Assembly (NCBI GenBank): GCA_000231825.2 | Contig: JH720299.1 | Coordinates: 1,138,134-1,202,133, forward strand | Direction: 5' to 3' | Origin: Tetrahymena elliotti 4EA | Lineage: Eukaryota > Ciliophora > Oligohymenophorea > Hymenostomatida > Tetrahymenidae | Length of the DNA: 64,000 bases | Shown here: positions 25,457 to 37,868 of the stretch, in pieces | How the letters are laid out: every line of letters starts with the position of its first letter | Numbering within the stretch: the first letter of the stretch is position 1 | Position numbers and translations under genes: made by a program | The notes under the pieces: model-generated | Database searches by the model: none | The model's input: only the letters and a program-made list of their open reading frames with translations | Told to the model about the DNA's origin: nothing

Positions 25457-26979
25457 TTATATAAATCTCAAAATATTTTTATCTTAGAAATCTTATTATC
25501 CTTTCTTCAAAATTTAATGTTAATGTAAGTGAAATATTAGTATTTTTATTTCTTAACTATTCTAAAATTGAATTACAAATAATTGATTTATCAATCAATC
25601 AATTCACTGAATTTTTCTTATTAATTTTTTTTCTAATATTTGATTTTATTAACGTATAGTTTTTGTAAGCTTGTTTAATAACAATCAATGAATCAATTTA
25701 ATTTTCATAAAGATTTGAATGAAATCAATTGATGGTACTCTATTAAAATTTGAATTTATCATTATTTATACTTCTATTACACTAATCAATTTTAGAAATT
25801 TATAAAACAAATTGAATATTCAACAATATTTTAAACTTCTCATGAAAATTAGCCTTAAAATAAATTAGTCAAACCAAATAAATATTCTACTCTCTCATTT
25901 AATTTAAATATTTATGCAAGATTAATTCAAAAGTATAAAAAAGGAGTTTAAAAATATTCCTAAAAATAATAAATATCCAACCAAGAAGAGAACACTCATT
26001 TAACTTTCTATTAATAAAAGTAAACAAAAAAATTTGTAAATAATAAAATTAATTTATCAATATAAACATTTACTTTGCATTTAATCACAAAATATCTGAT
26101 TTTATAAATCTTATCATACAACGTTTCCATAAATATTCAAATAATTTTTTGATAAGATCATAAAAAAACTATTTTAAAATATTGATTGTAAGATCATCAG
26201 ACTCAATTCGATATTAAATTTAATAAAAATTTAATTAAATACATATAAATATTCTATAAAAAATTTAATTCTTTAATTTAGATATTTTAATTGATAAATA
26301 AGTAGCAACTAATTAATTTTATTTTTCAATTACTTACTACCAAATTCATTAAATTTGGCAAAATATTCAAATATTCTTTCAGAATATAAGCAAATCTCTA
26401 TACTAATAGAAATAAAACATTTTGTTATTTATTACTTACTGCTAATTAATACCACCTTTAAAATAATAATAATAAAATAGTCATAATAATTTGTTTAAAT
26501 GCCTTTAAGTATTTTTAATAGATTTTTTAATACATACCCAAAAATAATTAAGTTTTTTTAAGGATTTTAAAAACATTTACTTGATTTTAAAATTTAATAA
26601 ATTTATTTTAAAATGAATTTTAGAATTGATAATAATGGCATTTAAGGTTAAATTATTAGGTAAATACTTTAGAATGAGGTGTTAATAGATGGAGGAGAAG
26701 GAGATCTTTAAGCAATTATTATGCAAAAATGAATGAGGTTGCAGGTATTTAGAGGAATGAGAGAGGAAAGTAAAAGATATGATGGAAAATGAATGAATGC
26801 TAATCGAAAATTAATTAAGGTCAAATAAATGAGGGAATGAAAAGAGCAAATTTAATGGAAAAAATAACAAGAAGGACTTGATTAAATAGAATTGAAAGAG
26901 ATTGAAGTAAAGGAAATTAAAGAAATTAAATTAAAAAAGCATAAAAATAAAAAAACTTAATTAACACAAATTAATAGAA
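25457..26979. other. AT-rich intergenic region with eL22 promoter
   Basis: Divergent promoters of the LRR gene and RPL22. The left 1.1 kb is extremely AT-rich. The right 330 bp (about 26650-26970) is strikingly purine-rich on the + strand and nearly free of C. A 39-codon ATG..TGA frame sits at 26612-26731, but I do not trust it as a gene. Confidence 0.45.
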
Positions 26980-27336
26980 ATGTCATTCAGAAAGAAAACT
27001 AAGTAAGTCAAGAAGGTTAACTTGAGCTTCAAGATTGACTGCTCTCAACCCGTTGAAGATAAGGTTATCCTTATTGGTGAATTCGCTGAATTCTTGAAGT
27101 CCAAGATTAAAGTTGGTGGTAAGCTCGGTAACTTGGGTGAAAACATCACCGTCAGCAACGATGACAAGAAGATCAACTTCGAATCCAAGATCCCCTTCTC
27201 CAAGAGATATCTTAAGTACTTAACCAAGAAGTACCTTAAGAAGTAAGACTTGAGAAACTATCTCTACGTCACCTCTTCTGACAAGAACTCTTACCAACTT
27301 AGATATTTCAACATTCAATAAGACCAAGCTGAGTGA
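26980..27336 (+). CDS. RPL22: Ribosomal protein eL22
   Basis: Intronless 118-aa frame ending in TGA. eL22 is a small RNA-binding protein of the cytosolic 60S subunit. It starts MSFRKKTKQVKKVNLSFKID and shows the family core (DCSQPVEDKVI, FLKSKIKVGGKLGNLG, PFSKRYLKYLTKKYLKK), followed by LRNYLYVTSSDKNSYQLRYF and an acidic C-terminus. The length equals that of other eL22 proteins once their variable basic N-terminus is allowed for. Codon use is strongly biased to C- or G-ending codons (AAG, AAC, TTC, ATC), unlike its neighbours, as expected for a very highly expressed gene. The ATG lies in AAATTAATAGAAATG, an A-rich context usual for ciliate starts. Confidence 0.97.
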
Positions 27337-27383
27337 AGAACTAATCTTTGAGTGATTATAAATAAAAATTATAATAATTAATT

Positions 27384-27455
27384 AGTACAAAGAATGGATG
27401 CCTTGGAAGTATAGGCGACTGCATTTACTAGCGATAATAGGTCGAGATAATAACA
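27384..27455 (+). pseudogene. Fragment like the 5' end of mitochondrial/bacterial LSU rRNA
   Basis: About 70 bp beginning 48 bp after the RPL22 stop match the start of bacterial-type 23S rRNA: GGATGCCTTGG (bacterial GGATGCC.TGGCAGT), AGGCGA, then CTAGCGATAATAGGTCGAGATAAT (bacterial GCGATAAGC..GGT). Order and spacing of the conserved blocks agree. Cytosolic LSU/5.8S would read GGATGTCTTGG instead. No rRNA continues after 27455, so it is a short isolated piece. The likeliest source is a nuclear insertion of mitochondrial DNA (ciliate mtLSU is split and AT-rich). It probably lies in the 3' UTR of RPL22. Confidence 0.65.
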
Positions 27456-27684
27456 ATTTAAACAAACAATAAATCAATTATTTAACTTATTTAAATGTAG
27501 TCACCTTCTACATTTTTTGTATTAGTCATTAAGCTAATTTTGCAATATTTAAATCTTCAAATCAATCAAAAATTAATTAATACAACAACCCATTTTTTCC
27601 TCATATTTTTCTCAAAATCAACCCACCCCCTTATCTTATTCTCCCAAAAAATCTACTAAATAAATTCTATTTATCTATTTATTT

Positions 27685-27710
27685 ATATATATATTTATAT
27701 ATATATATAT
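27685..27710. repeat. TA dinucleotide microsatellite
   Basis: Alternating TA with one TTT interruption, directly preceding the palindrome at 27711. Confidence 0.75.
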
Positions 27711-27726
27711 AGTACCCTAGGGTACT
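27711..27726. repeat. Perfect 16-bp palindrome AGTACCCTAGGGTACT
   Basis: The sequence equals its own reverse complement. It is followed at once by a second short stem (GCCT-ATTTC-AGGC, 27728-27740). Together they form a GC-rich island in DNA of <20% GC. Role unknown. Confidence 0.85.
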
Positions 27727-29947
27727 GCCTATTTCAGGCTTGTGCCATACAATATTACAACTTTTTATAAATTTATGAATAATTTATTTCAATTTCAAAA
27801 AAACTAAGCTTTACTCACATAATCAAAATATATTTATAAAATCCCTTTTATTCATAATTTTACTATTGAAATTAATGAATATTTTATTTGAAAACACAAT
27901 AAAACTATTATTAAGACAAGTAATGTAAATAATTCATTTTGAGATAATCCCTAATATTAATTTTATCCAGACAAAACAGTCTTTTAATTAAAATTTTTTT
28001 TTTATCAATAATTTAATCAAATATTAAGCTCTTTTCATTTTATTAAAATTATTTTTCTAAAGATTGATAAGAAACAAAAAATAATATTATTTAAATTGTT
28101 ATTTATTTTCAGTAATATTTGATTATCTCTAAACATCTTTTTTTGATAAATTAAAGAAATATTTAGCCTAAAAATTATTTAAAAATTCAATTGTGATAAA
28201 AGAACAATATTACCAAAAAATAAAATGATAATTTTAAAAAAAAATAGCATTTTTAATAATATTTTAAATAATTAATTATTTTCTAAAATAACATTTATCT
28301 AAAACACTAAACAAGCAATCTAAATATTTTATCTAATTTCTAAGAATTTTAACAGTGTTTTTTAAACAATTTTTCTTAAATACATTCCTAATTTGTATTC
28401 AATCAAATAGTAGAAATTTTTTTTCAATTAAAGTAAATCTAATAAATAAAAATACTTACTCAGCAAATAATATTTATTTATAATTCTAGAATTGAAAATA
28501 ACTTCTCTTTAATGATTTTTTTTGTTTTACACATTTATTTGATAATTTAAGTTAATGGGGAAACATTTATAATAGAAGAATATTAGATAATATTTCAGTT
28601 TTTCAAAATAAAATGATTTTGTTTTGAAAATTTGTATGAATTTATTTGTATTAACACTATATAAATGTAAATTATAAAAAGTGTCTAAGAGGAAACAATT
28701 TACTGAAGGAATAATAATGAATAAATTATCTATTATCAGAGTACAGCTCATGGTTGGTGGCTTTCAAAAATTTTTTTGGAATTCTAATATTTAAAAAGTA
28801 TAAAATGAAGTAAAAGGTGGTTATGAAAAGATGTGTTGAAAATATGAAATATAAGTATTTAAGATTTCTAATAATGATTAAAAAGAAAGTGTGTAATTAA
28901 TTCTAACACTAGATTTTTCTTTGGATGTAAATAAAAAATTATTAATTTATTAGTTCATTCCAATTAATCAGACAAGTAGAAACAAAAAAACAATAATTAG
29001 CTTATAGGAAACATAATATTTAAATCAAAATCCTCTTTAAGAACAAATATTTAAATATTTATCAAAGGTCGAAAAGCTGTTTTTAGCAATCATTTTATTT
29101 ATTTTATCAATTTAGTCTAATTACCATTTTTATTTTTATAAAATTTAACAAGAAGATTATCTTTTTTATTTGTTTTAGTTATTTTATAATAGACTTGCTT
29201 ACCTTTATGCAACTTTGCACAAAATAAAAGCATTGAAAATTTTGTCTTTTTACTTCATATTTTTTGTGTTCTAGTCTTTTGTTTTTTATTCTTATAAATA
29301 GTGAAGAAAAAGCTTATCAAAAATTATACACCTTTGTTTTTAATAAAGGTAATTATCAAATAAATTATTAAACATTCACAAAATGAAACAATATTTACAA
29401 AAAAACACAACCAATTTATACTCAAAAAAAGAAATATTGAAATAAATCCCAAAATAATTTCTAAAATAAAATCAATTTAATGATTTCTAAAGAAATGAAA
29501 AAATTTAATAATCTCTATAGATGAAGATATCAAAACCTAATTTTAAATTTATTTCTAATTTAGATTACTGTAGAATGGAACTTATTTATTGCGGGAAAAT
29601 ATTGATTAAATAATACAAATTTTAAAACAAAAGTAGATATTTAATTATATAAAAATAAATGAGGATGTTTGACAAATCATTACAGACAAATTATTATTTT
29701 TGCAAATTTTAGGATAACACTCTAAAACACAAAAGAAAAAGAGATAGGAGAAACAAACACACCCAAAAGCAAGCAAAAAAAGAAAGAATCAAGCAAAAAT
29801 TAATTAATTAATTTAATAAATAAATTAATAATCAAATCTGTTTGGTGTATCACTCTCATCATCATAATAAATCATCACAAAAAATTAATAAATCTCATAA
29901 ACTGAACAACTCATAACAAAAAATCAAAAATATCTATTTATTAACTT

Positions 29948-31916
29948 ATGAATTAACCCTAACAAAGGAACTGGGTTCCTTAAAAATTAAATGACAGATA
30001 TGTTCTCAAAAATTCTTTAGCTGAAGGGGCTTATGGACGCGTTTATTAGGCTTATGATTTGAAAGAAGATAAGATTGTAGTTATCAAAAAGCTAAAGAGA
30101 ATTGTATATTTTTTGCATTTATATTCATTCATTAATTGATAGATGTCTTTGATTCTTCTATTTTGATGAACATTTTCAGTAAAAAATGATTATTGAATAT
30201 TTTATTTAATTAAAAGACAGTTCATGATGTGGGAGGATATGGAATGGGAACATAAACCATGAGAGAATTCTCAATTTTGAATTCATTAAACCATGAGAAT
30301 ATCATTAAGTGAGATATTGTTTACTTAATAATGAATGAATAAATTTGAATTTATTTTATATTACAGATTAAAGGATCAGTTTTTCATCAAGAATAATAGA
30401 TAACCAGAAAATCAAGAAGAACCAATAAACTTCTGCATGGTGTTTGATTACATAGATTAAAACTTAGATATCTTCATAAGGGAATTCATAAAGAAGCAAT
30501 CATACATACCTATCATCTTAATCAAGGTTAATATATTTGTGATTTCAACTAATTTTCAGCTTTTAGATGCTAATTTATTTGTAGAGTTATTTACATAAAC
30601 ATAAAAGAAAAAATACAAAAACACAACAAAACAGCTACTAATTAATTTATTATTTTTTAATATATAAATAGAGCATCCTTTATCAGATAATCCTTGGTGT
30701 TTATGAAATGCATGTAAATGGATACATGCACAGAGATATTAAACCAGCAAATATTCTAATTAGCAAATAAGGTTCTTTTTTATTTACTGTCTTAAGACTT
30801 TTTACCATTTATCGATTTCGGAAATCATCAAAACAAATCAACCTATTAAACATTATTTTAATTTACTAAGACTTTGATCTAATTTTCATTCAAAAGAGAT
30901 TTTAAAAATGAAAAATTACTTACTTTTGTTCAATAAAAACAATGATTTTCAAATCAATTTGAATATTATATTTGAAACTATTTAAATGAATGAAAAAATT
31001 CTTAATATATATATTATTATAGGATAGGTCAAAATCGCAGATTTTGGATTAGCTAGATAAGCAAATTCAAAAAGACAAACTCTTACTCCTGGCTGGATAA
31101 CACTTTGGTACAGACCTCTTGATATGTTGGCAAATTAAACTAACTATACTAACGCTGTAGATATTTGGTCTCTTGGATGTGTTTTCGGAGAAATGATTAG
31201 ACTTTAACCATTATTCAGAGGATCTACTGACACAGAATAAATTACCAAGATTATTTAGTAAACAAATTTCTCTATCTAAAAGAGTTGTTTATTTCTTTTT
31301 TTATAATATTAGATCCTTTGGCATTCCAACTGAATTATCAATTTATAGCGAATTCTAAAAATATTAAACTGAATACCCATTTAACTATAAATCAAATTTC
31401 CCTCGTTTATCAGATGATGGATTAGATCTGCTCAAAGTACAAAATTAAATTCCTAATTTCTCTCTCAATTTCATAATTCTAATATTATTTTTTATCAAAG
31501 GGAATGCTTGACATCAATCCTAGCAAAAGATTTACTGCTAAGTAATGCAAATAACATGTAAATAAAAATATCTATATACTAACTCTAACATTGATTTATA
31601 TTCATTTACTTAAAAATAGACATTCTTTGATGAGATTAGAACACTTTCTTTAGAGTAAATCAACTAAGCTGCTGAATTTTAAAAAGATTTATGCAAGTAA
31701 GAGTTTTTTGAAGCTTAACAAAGAGCTAAAATAAATGCTGAAGAGTAAAAAAGGCTTCGTTAAATATAATAAATGTAGTAGCAATAGTAGTAATAGTAAT
31801 CATAAGAATTGCTATTATAATAATAACAATAACAACAATAACAGCAATAATAGTAATAAAAAAATCAAAGATAAAAATGCGAATCTCTAGAAGCATCACC
31901 TGAGTACGATCTTTGA
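29948..31916 (+). CDS. CDK-type (CMGC) protein kinase with polyglutamine tail
   Basis: Eight exons (29948-30103, 30217-30308, 30367-30526, 30672-30771, 31023-31257, 31313-31436, 31501-31557, 31620-31916) join in phase to 406 aa. Kinase motifs are the Gly loop AEGAYGRVYQAYD (first Gly replaced by Ala), the Lys in VVIKKLKR, the C-helix Glu in TMREFSIL, the catalytic loop HRDIKPANIL, DFGLAR, then TLWYRPLDML and VDIWSLGCVFGEM. WSLGC and the SFGIPTE / MLDINPSKRFTAKQC parts are typical of CDKs. The APE motif is changed to PLD. The tail has Q runs of 8 and 14 written with mixed TAA, TAG, CAA and CAG. KSILYQIILGV..MHVN and the Q-rich tail recall CDK8, but the subfamily is not certain. It presumably phosphorylates Ser/Thr in a cyclin-dependent manner. 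Confidence 0.88.
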
Positions 31917-32777
31917 AATAAATTTAAATAACCAAATAAAAAAGATAATAATATTCTGCTGATGATATTCAAAAAAAAAATCTTTTTAAATTTATTCAAT
32001 TAATTAATTACCTTTATATACAGCAATGAAACACCAACTACAAATTAATAATCTCATTTGGCACTAATAAGTAAATAAATACACTATACTCATATAAATC
32101 AACAAATAAAACTTATTTATTGATATTAACTAAATAAAATAATTATAAAATAAAACAATAAATTAATTAATTTCCTTTGTTATAAATCAATCATTTATAT
32201 TTACTACCATTTTTATATTTTTTATTAACTCAATTTAAATACAAATCTTTTCTTATTTCAACAATTTACTAAAATGTAATTTAAATAAAATGTATCTAAG
32301 TCCTTTATAATAAAAATTTTGTATATTTTTATTTACTTTTAAAAAAATTTTCTAATTTTTATACAAATTTTTTTTTTTTTCATAACTAGAAAAAATAGTG
32401 ATCTCATCATTAATTTATTGTATAAAAAAGTAACAAACAATCTAATATTAAATTAACTAAGTAAAGTAAAATTATTTGAATAAATATATTTTTCTAATAA
32501 CCCAAAAATAAGGAAAGTTAAATACCTGAGGAACATATTTTTTTATTTCAAAAATTTGAATATATAATCAAAAAAAGAGAATAGTTAATAAATAAATTAA
32601 GAGATTTATCAATTTGCTTAATATTTAATGATAATAAATTAATTATGTATTAAATTTTTAAACCTAATTTTTTATTAGAATTTTTGAATTAGTTAAAAAA
32701 AATTGAATCTAAAGAAGAATACGCAAATTGTAATAAGTAGGAATCTTAAATTAATAATATTTGTAAGTAGTACTATT
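31917..32777. other. AT-rich intergenic region
   Basis: 3' flank of the kinase gene and promoter of the 32778 gene. No other feature is seen. Confidence 0.4.
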
Positions 32778-35700
32778 ATGTCTTCTTAGATCAATTAATG
32801 CAGCATATTAGCAGATCAAGGAGAATTTAGAACATTTTTTTAGCCAGAGGAGGTGCTTGATTAAATATAAAAAAAATCAATAGATTTAGATTGCATTAAA
32901 GATAAAGATGTTGTTATTGTTTTAGGGTCAACTGGAAGTGGAAAGTCAACAACGCTTAATTTTTTAATGGGGAAGAAAATGATTTTGAAAACATTTTCTT
33001 GTACTAATTATCTCTAAGGTTATGATGGCTTAATAGATGGAGGAGATTATGAAGAGATAGGTACTGAAGAAAATGAAGATGAGTTTGAAATTGGTTTTAA
33101 AAAACAATCTTAGACACTTCATTTAAAAGTAAAATAGCTCAGTAATAGTGATTTGTTTATCTGTGATACAACAGGATTCAATGATAACAGAGGTTTTGAT
33201 GTTGAATTATCAAATTAAATATGTCTTTCTATATTTATCAAATAATGTAGAAGTATTTGTCCTATTTTAATAATAAATTATAATGACATGTAAGCTACAA
33301 AGGGTTAACTTTTTAAAGAACTTCTAGTATCTTTTTCAAAATTTATAGAAACAGAATCTATGAAATAAGTTTTGTATTTCTTTACTCATGTTCCAATTGG
33401 GAAAAAAAAAACTCATGTTAAAACATAGATTGTTCAGAGTTATGAATCTCTCAAAGATAGCATGACTCCACAATTATAAACTTTGATTTTCTCTATTTTG
33501 GATAACTTTAATGAAAGGGCATTTATACTAAATCCTCTTGATGACGATCCTTAAAATTATATAGATAAAATAAAAACTTAAGAATTCATAAATAGCCCTG
33601 ACAAAATCTTTAAAATAAATTTATCAGAGGATACAGAGACTAAGTTAAAAATATATTCAGAGGATCTCTTTTAATATGTTATAAGATGTACATAAAAGGG
33701 ATTTTTAATTGAAAAAATAATTGATCCTTTAAATTAATTTTTAGAGATAAAAAAGAATCTTCAAAAAAATTTTATGGAGGATAAATTCAACAAATCCATT
33801 GATTATGTTGTTAAATATGCTCTTCAAACTAAAAATATTGCTTTTAAAAATTTAAATTTTTCTAAAAAATTATAATGTCAAATCAATGAAGAATACATAA
33901 TTAAAATTAAAGAATGTCTAGAATAAACAAAGAAGATAAATTTATATAGAAATAATTATTTTTAAGAATATCAATTTTCTTATTAAAATATTATTGATGA
34001 AATTAGTTTTATCACCAAAGATCTTTTTGAAGAAGTTAAAAAAGTATTTCAATAATACAAAATAGAATCTTTTGATCTTAAGCTATTAAGAATGAGTTCC
34101 ATAAAAATTCTTCAATTATTTAAACTATTACCTAATTATTAGAGGGATTTATAAAATTTTTAAGAATAGATAAATAATAAACTATAATTTTAAATAAATA
34201 CAAATACATTTTTAATACAGTTATCCTTTTTATAAAAAGATGATAAAAAAATTAAATATAATGTAGAAATGATAGCTAAGTCATTTTAGCTGTATAAAGA
34301 AATAGATACTTAATTAGATAGATAATTAATGAGTGATAAAAAAATAGAGCTTTTCTAAACATATATGTAAAGATTTAAAAGTCAGCTTGGGTTATAATTT
34401 AATTCATTAAAAATTAAGTTTATTGATATTCAAAGAAACTTAGATTAAAATTTACTACCTAGTTAAATCTAATTTAAACAAATTTTAACAGAAAAAGACT
34501 TCTTTGATATCAAAGTTTTATTTGAGCTTTACTCATAAAAATATTTGCAAGAAAATATAGAAATATGTTAGTAATATGTAGGAGAAATGAAATAAATAAT
34601 GGAAACATTATTACAAGGAATAATTAATTACATGATAAATAATTCATAAAAGAAAAAATATCTTAAAGAATTTAAGGATGGCTTTGATATCTTAAATTAT
34701 TTGACATAATTAAATTAAATAATAAAATTTGAAATAAATTTAGACTATATTACCCTCATTTAGAATATTAAAAAAAAGATTTCTAAAATAAAAACGTAAA
34801 TTAAATATGAAATCAAATTAATTAATTCAAATGAACTATTTGAAAAAGGCTCATCACAAATTCATACAATTTTGATGAAAAGTATGAAAAAATTAAAAAA
34901 ATATAGTTATTTTTTACATGAAGTCTCTTGGATTGATGATAAACTGAAGGCAAAATGTGTTCAATAAACAATAAAGAGCATGAAAAAAGCAGTAAATAAA
35001 TATTTTGTTTCTTGTTTAGAAAATTGTGAAGAATTGAATAGTGATTAGAATTTTGAGAGATTAAACTCATTTTTGAAATGTTTATATAAATTAGGAGAAA
35101 TTAAAGATTTGATAAATGATTTTGATGAGAAATTTAATAATTGTGTTGAAACAATTAGCACATAAATTGTTGAATACTTAAACTAAATTCAATTTACAAT
35201 TTAATCAATTGTGAATGAAAAAGAATCTTTTCCAACATAAAATCAACTTAGAGAGATAAATTCATATCTAGCATATAAAAGTAAGATAGAGAAAATGAAA
35301 AACCCTATTTTGAGTATAAAAAAAGCAGATTCACTTTAGTAATAATTAGAGATGAATAAATCTATAATCTATGAACAAGATAAAATATAAAAAATTGAAA
35401 TTGAAATTTATAATGATTTTGAGGAGTATTTTAAAAAGATATTTGAAGAATTTCAAAAGTTTTTTAAAGAAAAATCAGCTGATGAAATAAAAAAATTTAT
35501 GATGGAAGAAAATAAAAAAAGAGGACTAGCTTATTGGAAGAATTTTAGTATTATGCTTGACTTTTGCTCAAAGGAGTGCTAATGGATAATTTAAATAATA
35601 GGATCTAATTCATTTAAAGAAACTATGAACAATGCTATAAATGTATTCTAAGATTTATAGCATTTTTACAAAGAGACAAAAAGTGATTAAATGAGACAAG

Positions 35701-37868
35701 ATAGTTTATTTCTTGTTGATATTTAGAACTAATATGATTTATTAGAAAAATTTATTGATACTTTTTCTAATTTAGAATCTTTATCTTTCATGAAACTACT
35801 TGATATCCAAAATCCTAAATAAATTATCAAAGAAAGTGTTCAAAAACTTTAAAAAGCTATAAAGCTAAATTAATTTGATGAAATTAAGGCATAAATATTG
35901 TAGCTGGAGAAACTCTAAGATTAAAATTCGAAAGATTAATTAATAAATTGCATGAATTTGTTAGAAGAATATCAATAATAAATACTGACAAGTATGCGAT
36001 TTTAAGTTGATTAAAAAAATAATAATCTATGTGTTTAAGAATCCTTAATAGAAAAATTAAGATACCTCAAATAGATTTAGAATATCAATAATAAAAAAAA
36101 CTCTTAAAATTTAGAAAATATTTTCATTAGATATGTTAATTAAAAAATCAATTAAATTTTTGATCACATAACCAATTTGCAATTTAATGAAATTCATCCT
36201 TCATTTTCTTTGATTTTGCTTTTTATTAATTTCTTATAAAAGGATTATTCAGATTTATTCTCTGGCGATTTTTTTAAATAAGATGCTTTAGGAAAAGAAC
36301 AATTGAAATAAAAAATACAATTTAAAATTTAAAATCTGTATGAATTTTATGAAAAACAAAAGCTGTTTAATTTAAATAAAAAGCTAAAATAAATGATTGC
36401 TTTATAATTAGATGATGAGGATCCATTCATAGAAACATACAAAGAAGAATTATTAAAAAACTTTAATCGTCTAAGAAATTATGCAGATCAAGAATTAAAA
36501 GAAATAGAAAAAGATCTAGAGAAAATTAATTCTAAATATCAAACAGAAATAGCAAGCTTGAGGCTGAAAAAACTTGAATATTTTTTTAAAAAATTTCAAA
36601 AATAAATAAGCTTTGTGTAGAATTAATAAAAATAAAAGGAATATGAATTATATTTATAATAATTAGAGAAAAATATTGAACAAAATATTTCAGAACTGAT
36701 AAGAATATAAAACAACTTAAGTATTATTTATTCTCATGATAGTTTTTAAGAGAAGGAATCAAAGTTATAGTAGTTAAAAAATGAAAATGCATCTTTATAT
36801 AAAAAAGAAATAGAAACGATTGAAATAGCTGTTATCCACTCTTTGACATATTTATTAAATTCTCACTCAATCATAGAAAAGTAAATCAGAGACTAGTAAG
36901 TAAAGTATCTTCGAAAATGCTTAAAATATAAATCTCATTTTAGCAATGAAACAAAAGAAGAGCTTTTAAAAATCTTTTAAGAATTACAAAAAAGCATAGA
37001 ATAATTTTTTAATAGTTTAGAAACAAGCAATTAATAAAATAAAAAATTATTTAATCTTTTTGATTATTGTGATTTTGTTAAATTATTAGCATAATCAAGT
37101 GATTCTTGTAAAAATTTAGAAGAAATATATTAACAAAAAGTAAATTGTATAGCCAACTTACTTTAGCAAATAGAAAATAGATAGAAGGAACTAATTTAAA
37201 TATCTGATTAAATGAAAAGCACAGAAGAATTTTAAAGAATATACTTATTTACAAAAGAAACTGAAGATATGATAAATTTGTATTTTTAGAAAAAAAATTA
37301 AATATTATTATTAGATGGATAAAAATTAAACTTAAATTTATAGAACCTAGAATAAGTAGAAGAAGGAATACTCAAATATTTTTAAAATGTTAAATAAGAA
37401 ATAGAAATTAATTTTAAATAAAGTAATTTCAAGAAATTAAGACAAAACATTTAGATTTTGAACGAAAGTTAATAGCTGAACTCATTATTGAAGAAAAAAA
37501 TTGTTTTATTTCAAGAAGAGCTATAAAGTGTTTAATTAAAAGCTTAAAAAATTGTATCTTTAGTTATTCAAGATATTTCAACATAAAAATAGAACGAATA
37601 AACTTATTAATTTATTAATTAACTTTATGAATTCTAGGATGAGCTAAGCAATTTTGATGATTTAAACATTTCTGCCTAATTAGAAAGCATATTATCTCAT
37701 CTCGAAGTCTATATTGAAAACATATGTTTTAGCTAAGTATACGAATGCAAAATTTTTGATAGATTAATTATTTAATCCAAAGTTATTCAGTAATTCCCAA
37801 ATTTATAAGGAAAAATTAAAGATATAATCAACATATAAATTAACAAATCTATTAACTCTACATTTTGA
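32778..37868 (+). CDS. Giant GTPase-like / coiled-coil protein, module 1 (1696 aa)
   Basis: Single-exon frame of 1697 codons (ATG to TGA). After a short leader (MSSQINQCS) comes DKDVVIVLGSTGSGKSTT with the P-loop at residues 50-58. Next is an acidic insert, then FICDTTGFNDNRGFDVEL (switch/G3-like, D130) and LYFFTHVP in the place of a TKxD (G4) motif. This is the order of TRAFAC/AIG1-like GTPases, but G4 is not canonical. The remaining ~1300 residues are almost entirely charged helix and coiled coil (K, E, Q, N, I, L) with no enzyme motif. It lacks the SecA domain of the convergent neighbour at 38482. Close paralogue: 49415-54526, similar along its length (KINLSEDTETKL is shared). Function unknown; a nucleotide-regulated filament, tether or membrane-remodelling role is possible but unproven. 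Confidence 0.85.

Larger units (their letters stand above)
27456..29947. other. AT-rich intergenic region (2.5 kb)
   Basis: From 27480 to 27660 the + strand is pyrimidine-rich with C-runs (CCCACCCCC near 27625). Then come a TA microsatellite (27685-27710), a 16-bp palindrome and a small GC-rich patch (27711-27750). The rest is AT-rich without a credible gene; TGA-free frames at 28527-28751 are low-complexity. The last 250 bp before the kinase gene are A/G-rich. Confidence 0.4.

Noticed and set aside
26612..26731. 39-codon ATG..TGA frame upstream of RPL22
   Set aside because: Too short, no signature, lies in purine-skewed promoter DNA.
27384..27455. 5.8S or cytosolic 25S rRNA fragment
   Set aside because: Reads GGATGCCTTGG and GCGATAA with bacterial spacing, not the eukaryotic GGATGTCTTGG..GCGAAATGCGATA pattern.
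28527..28751. 74-aa minus-strand frame in the 27.4-29.9 kb gap
   Set aside because: Low-complexity F/Y/L/N sequence of a length expected by chance where only TGA stops; no splice or family support.
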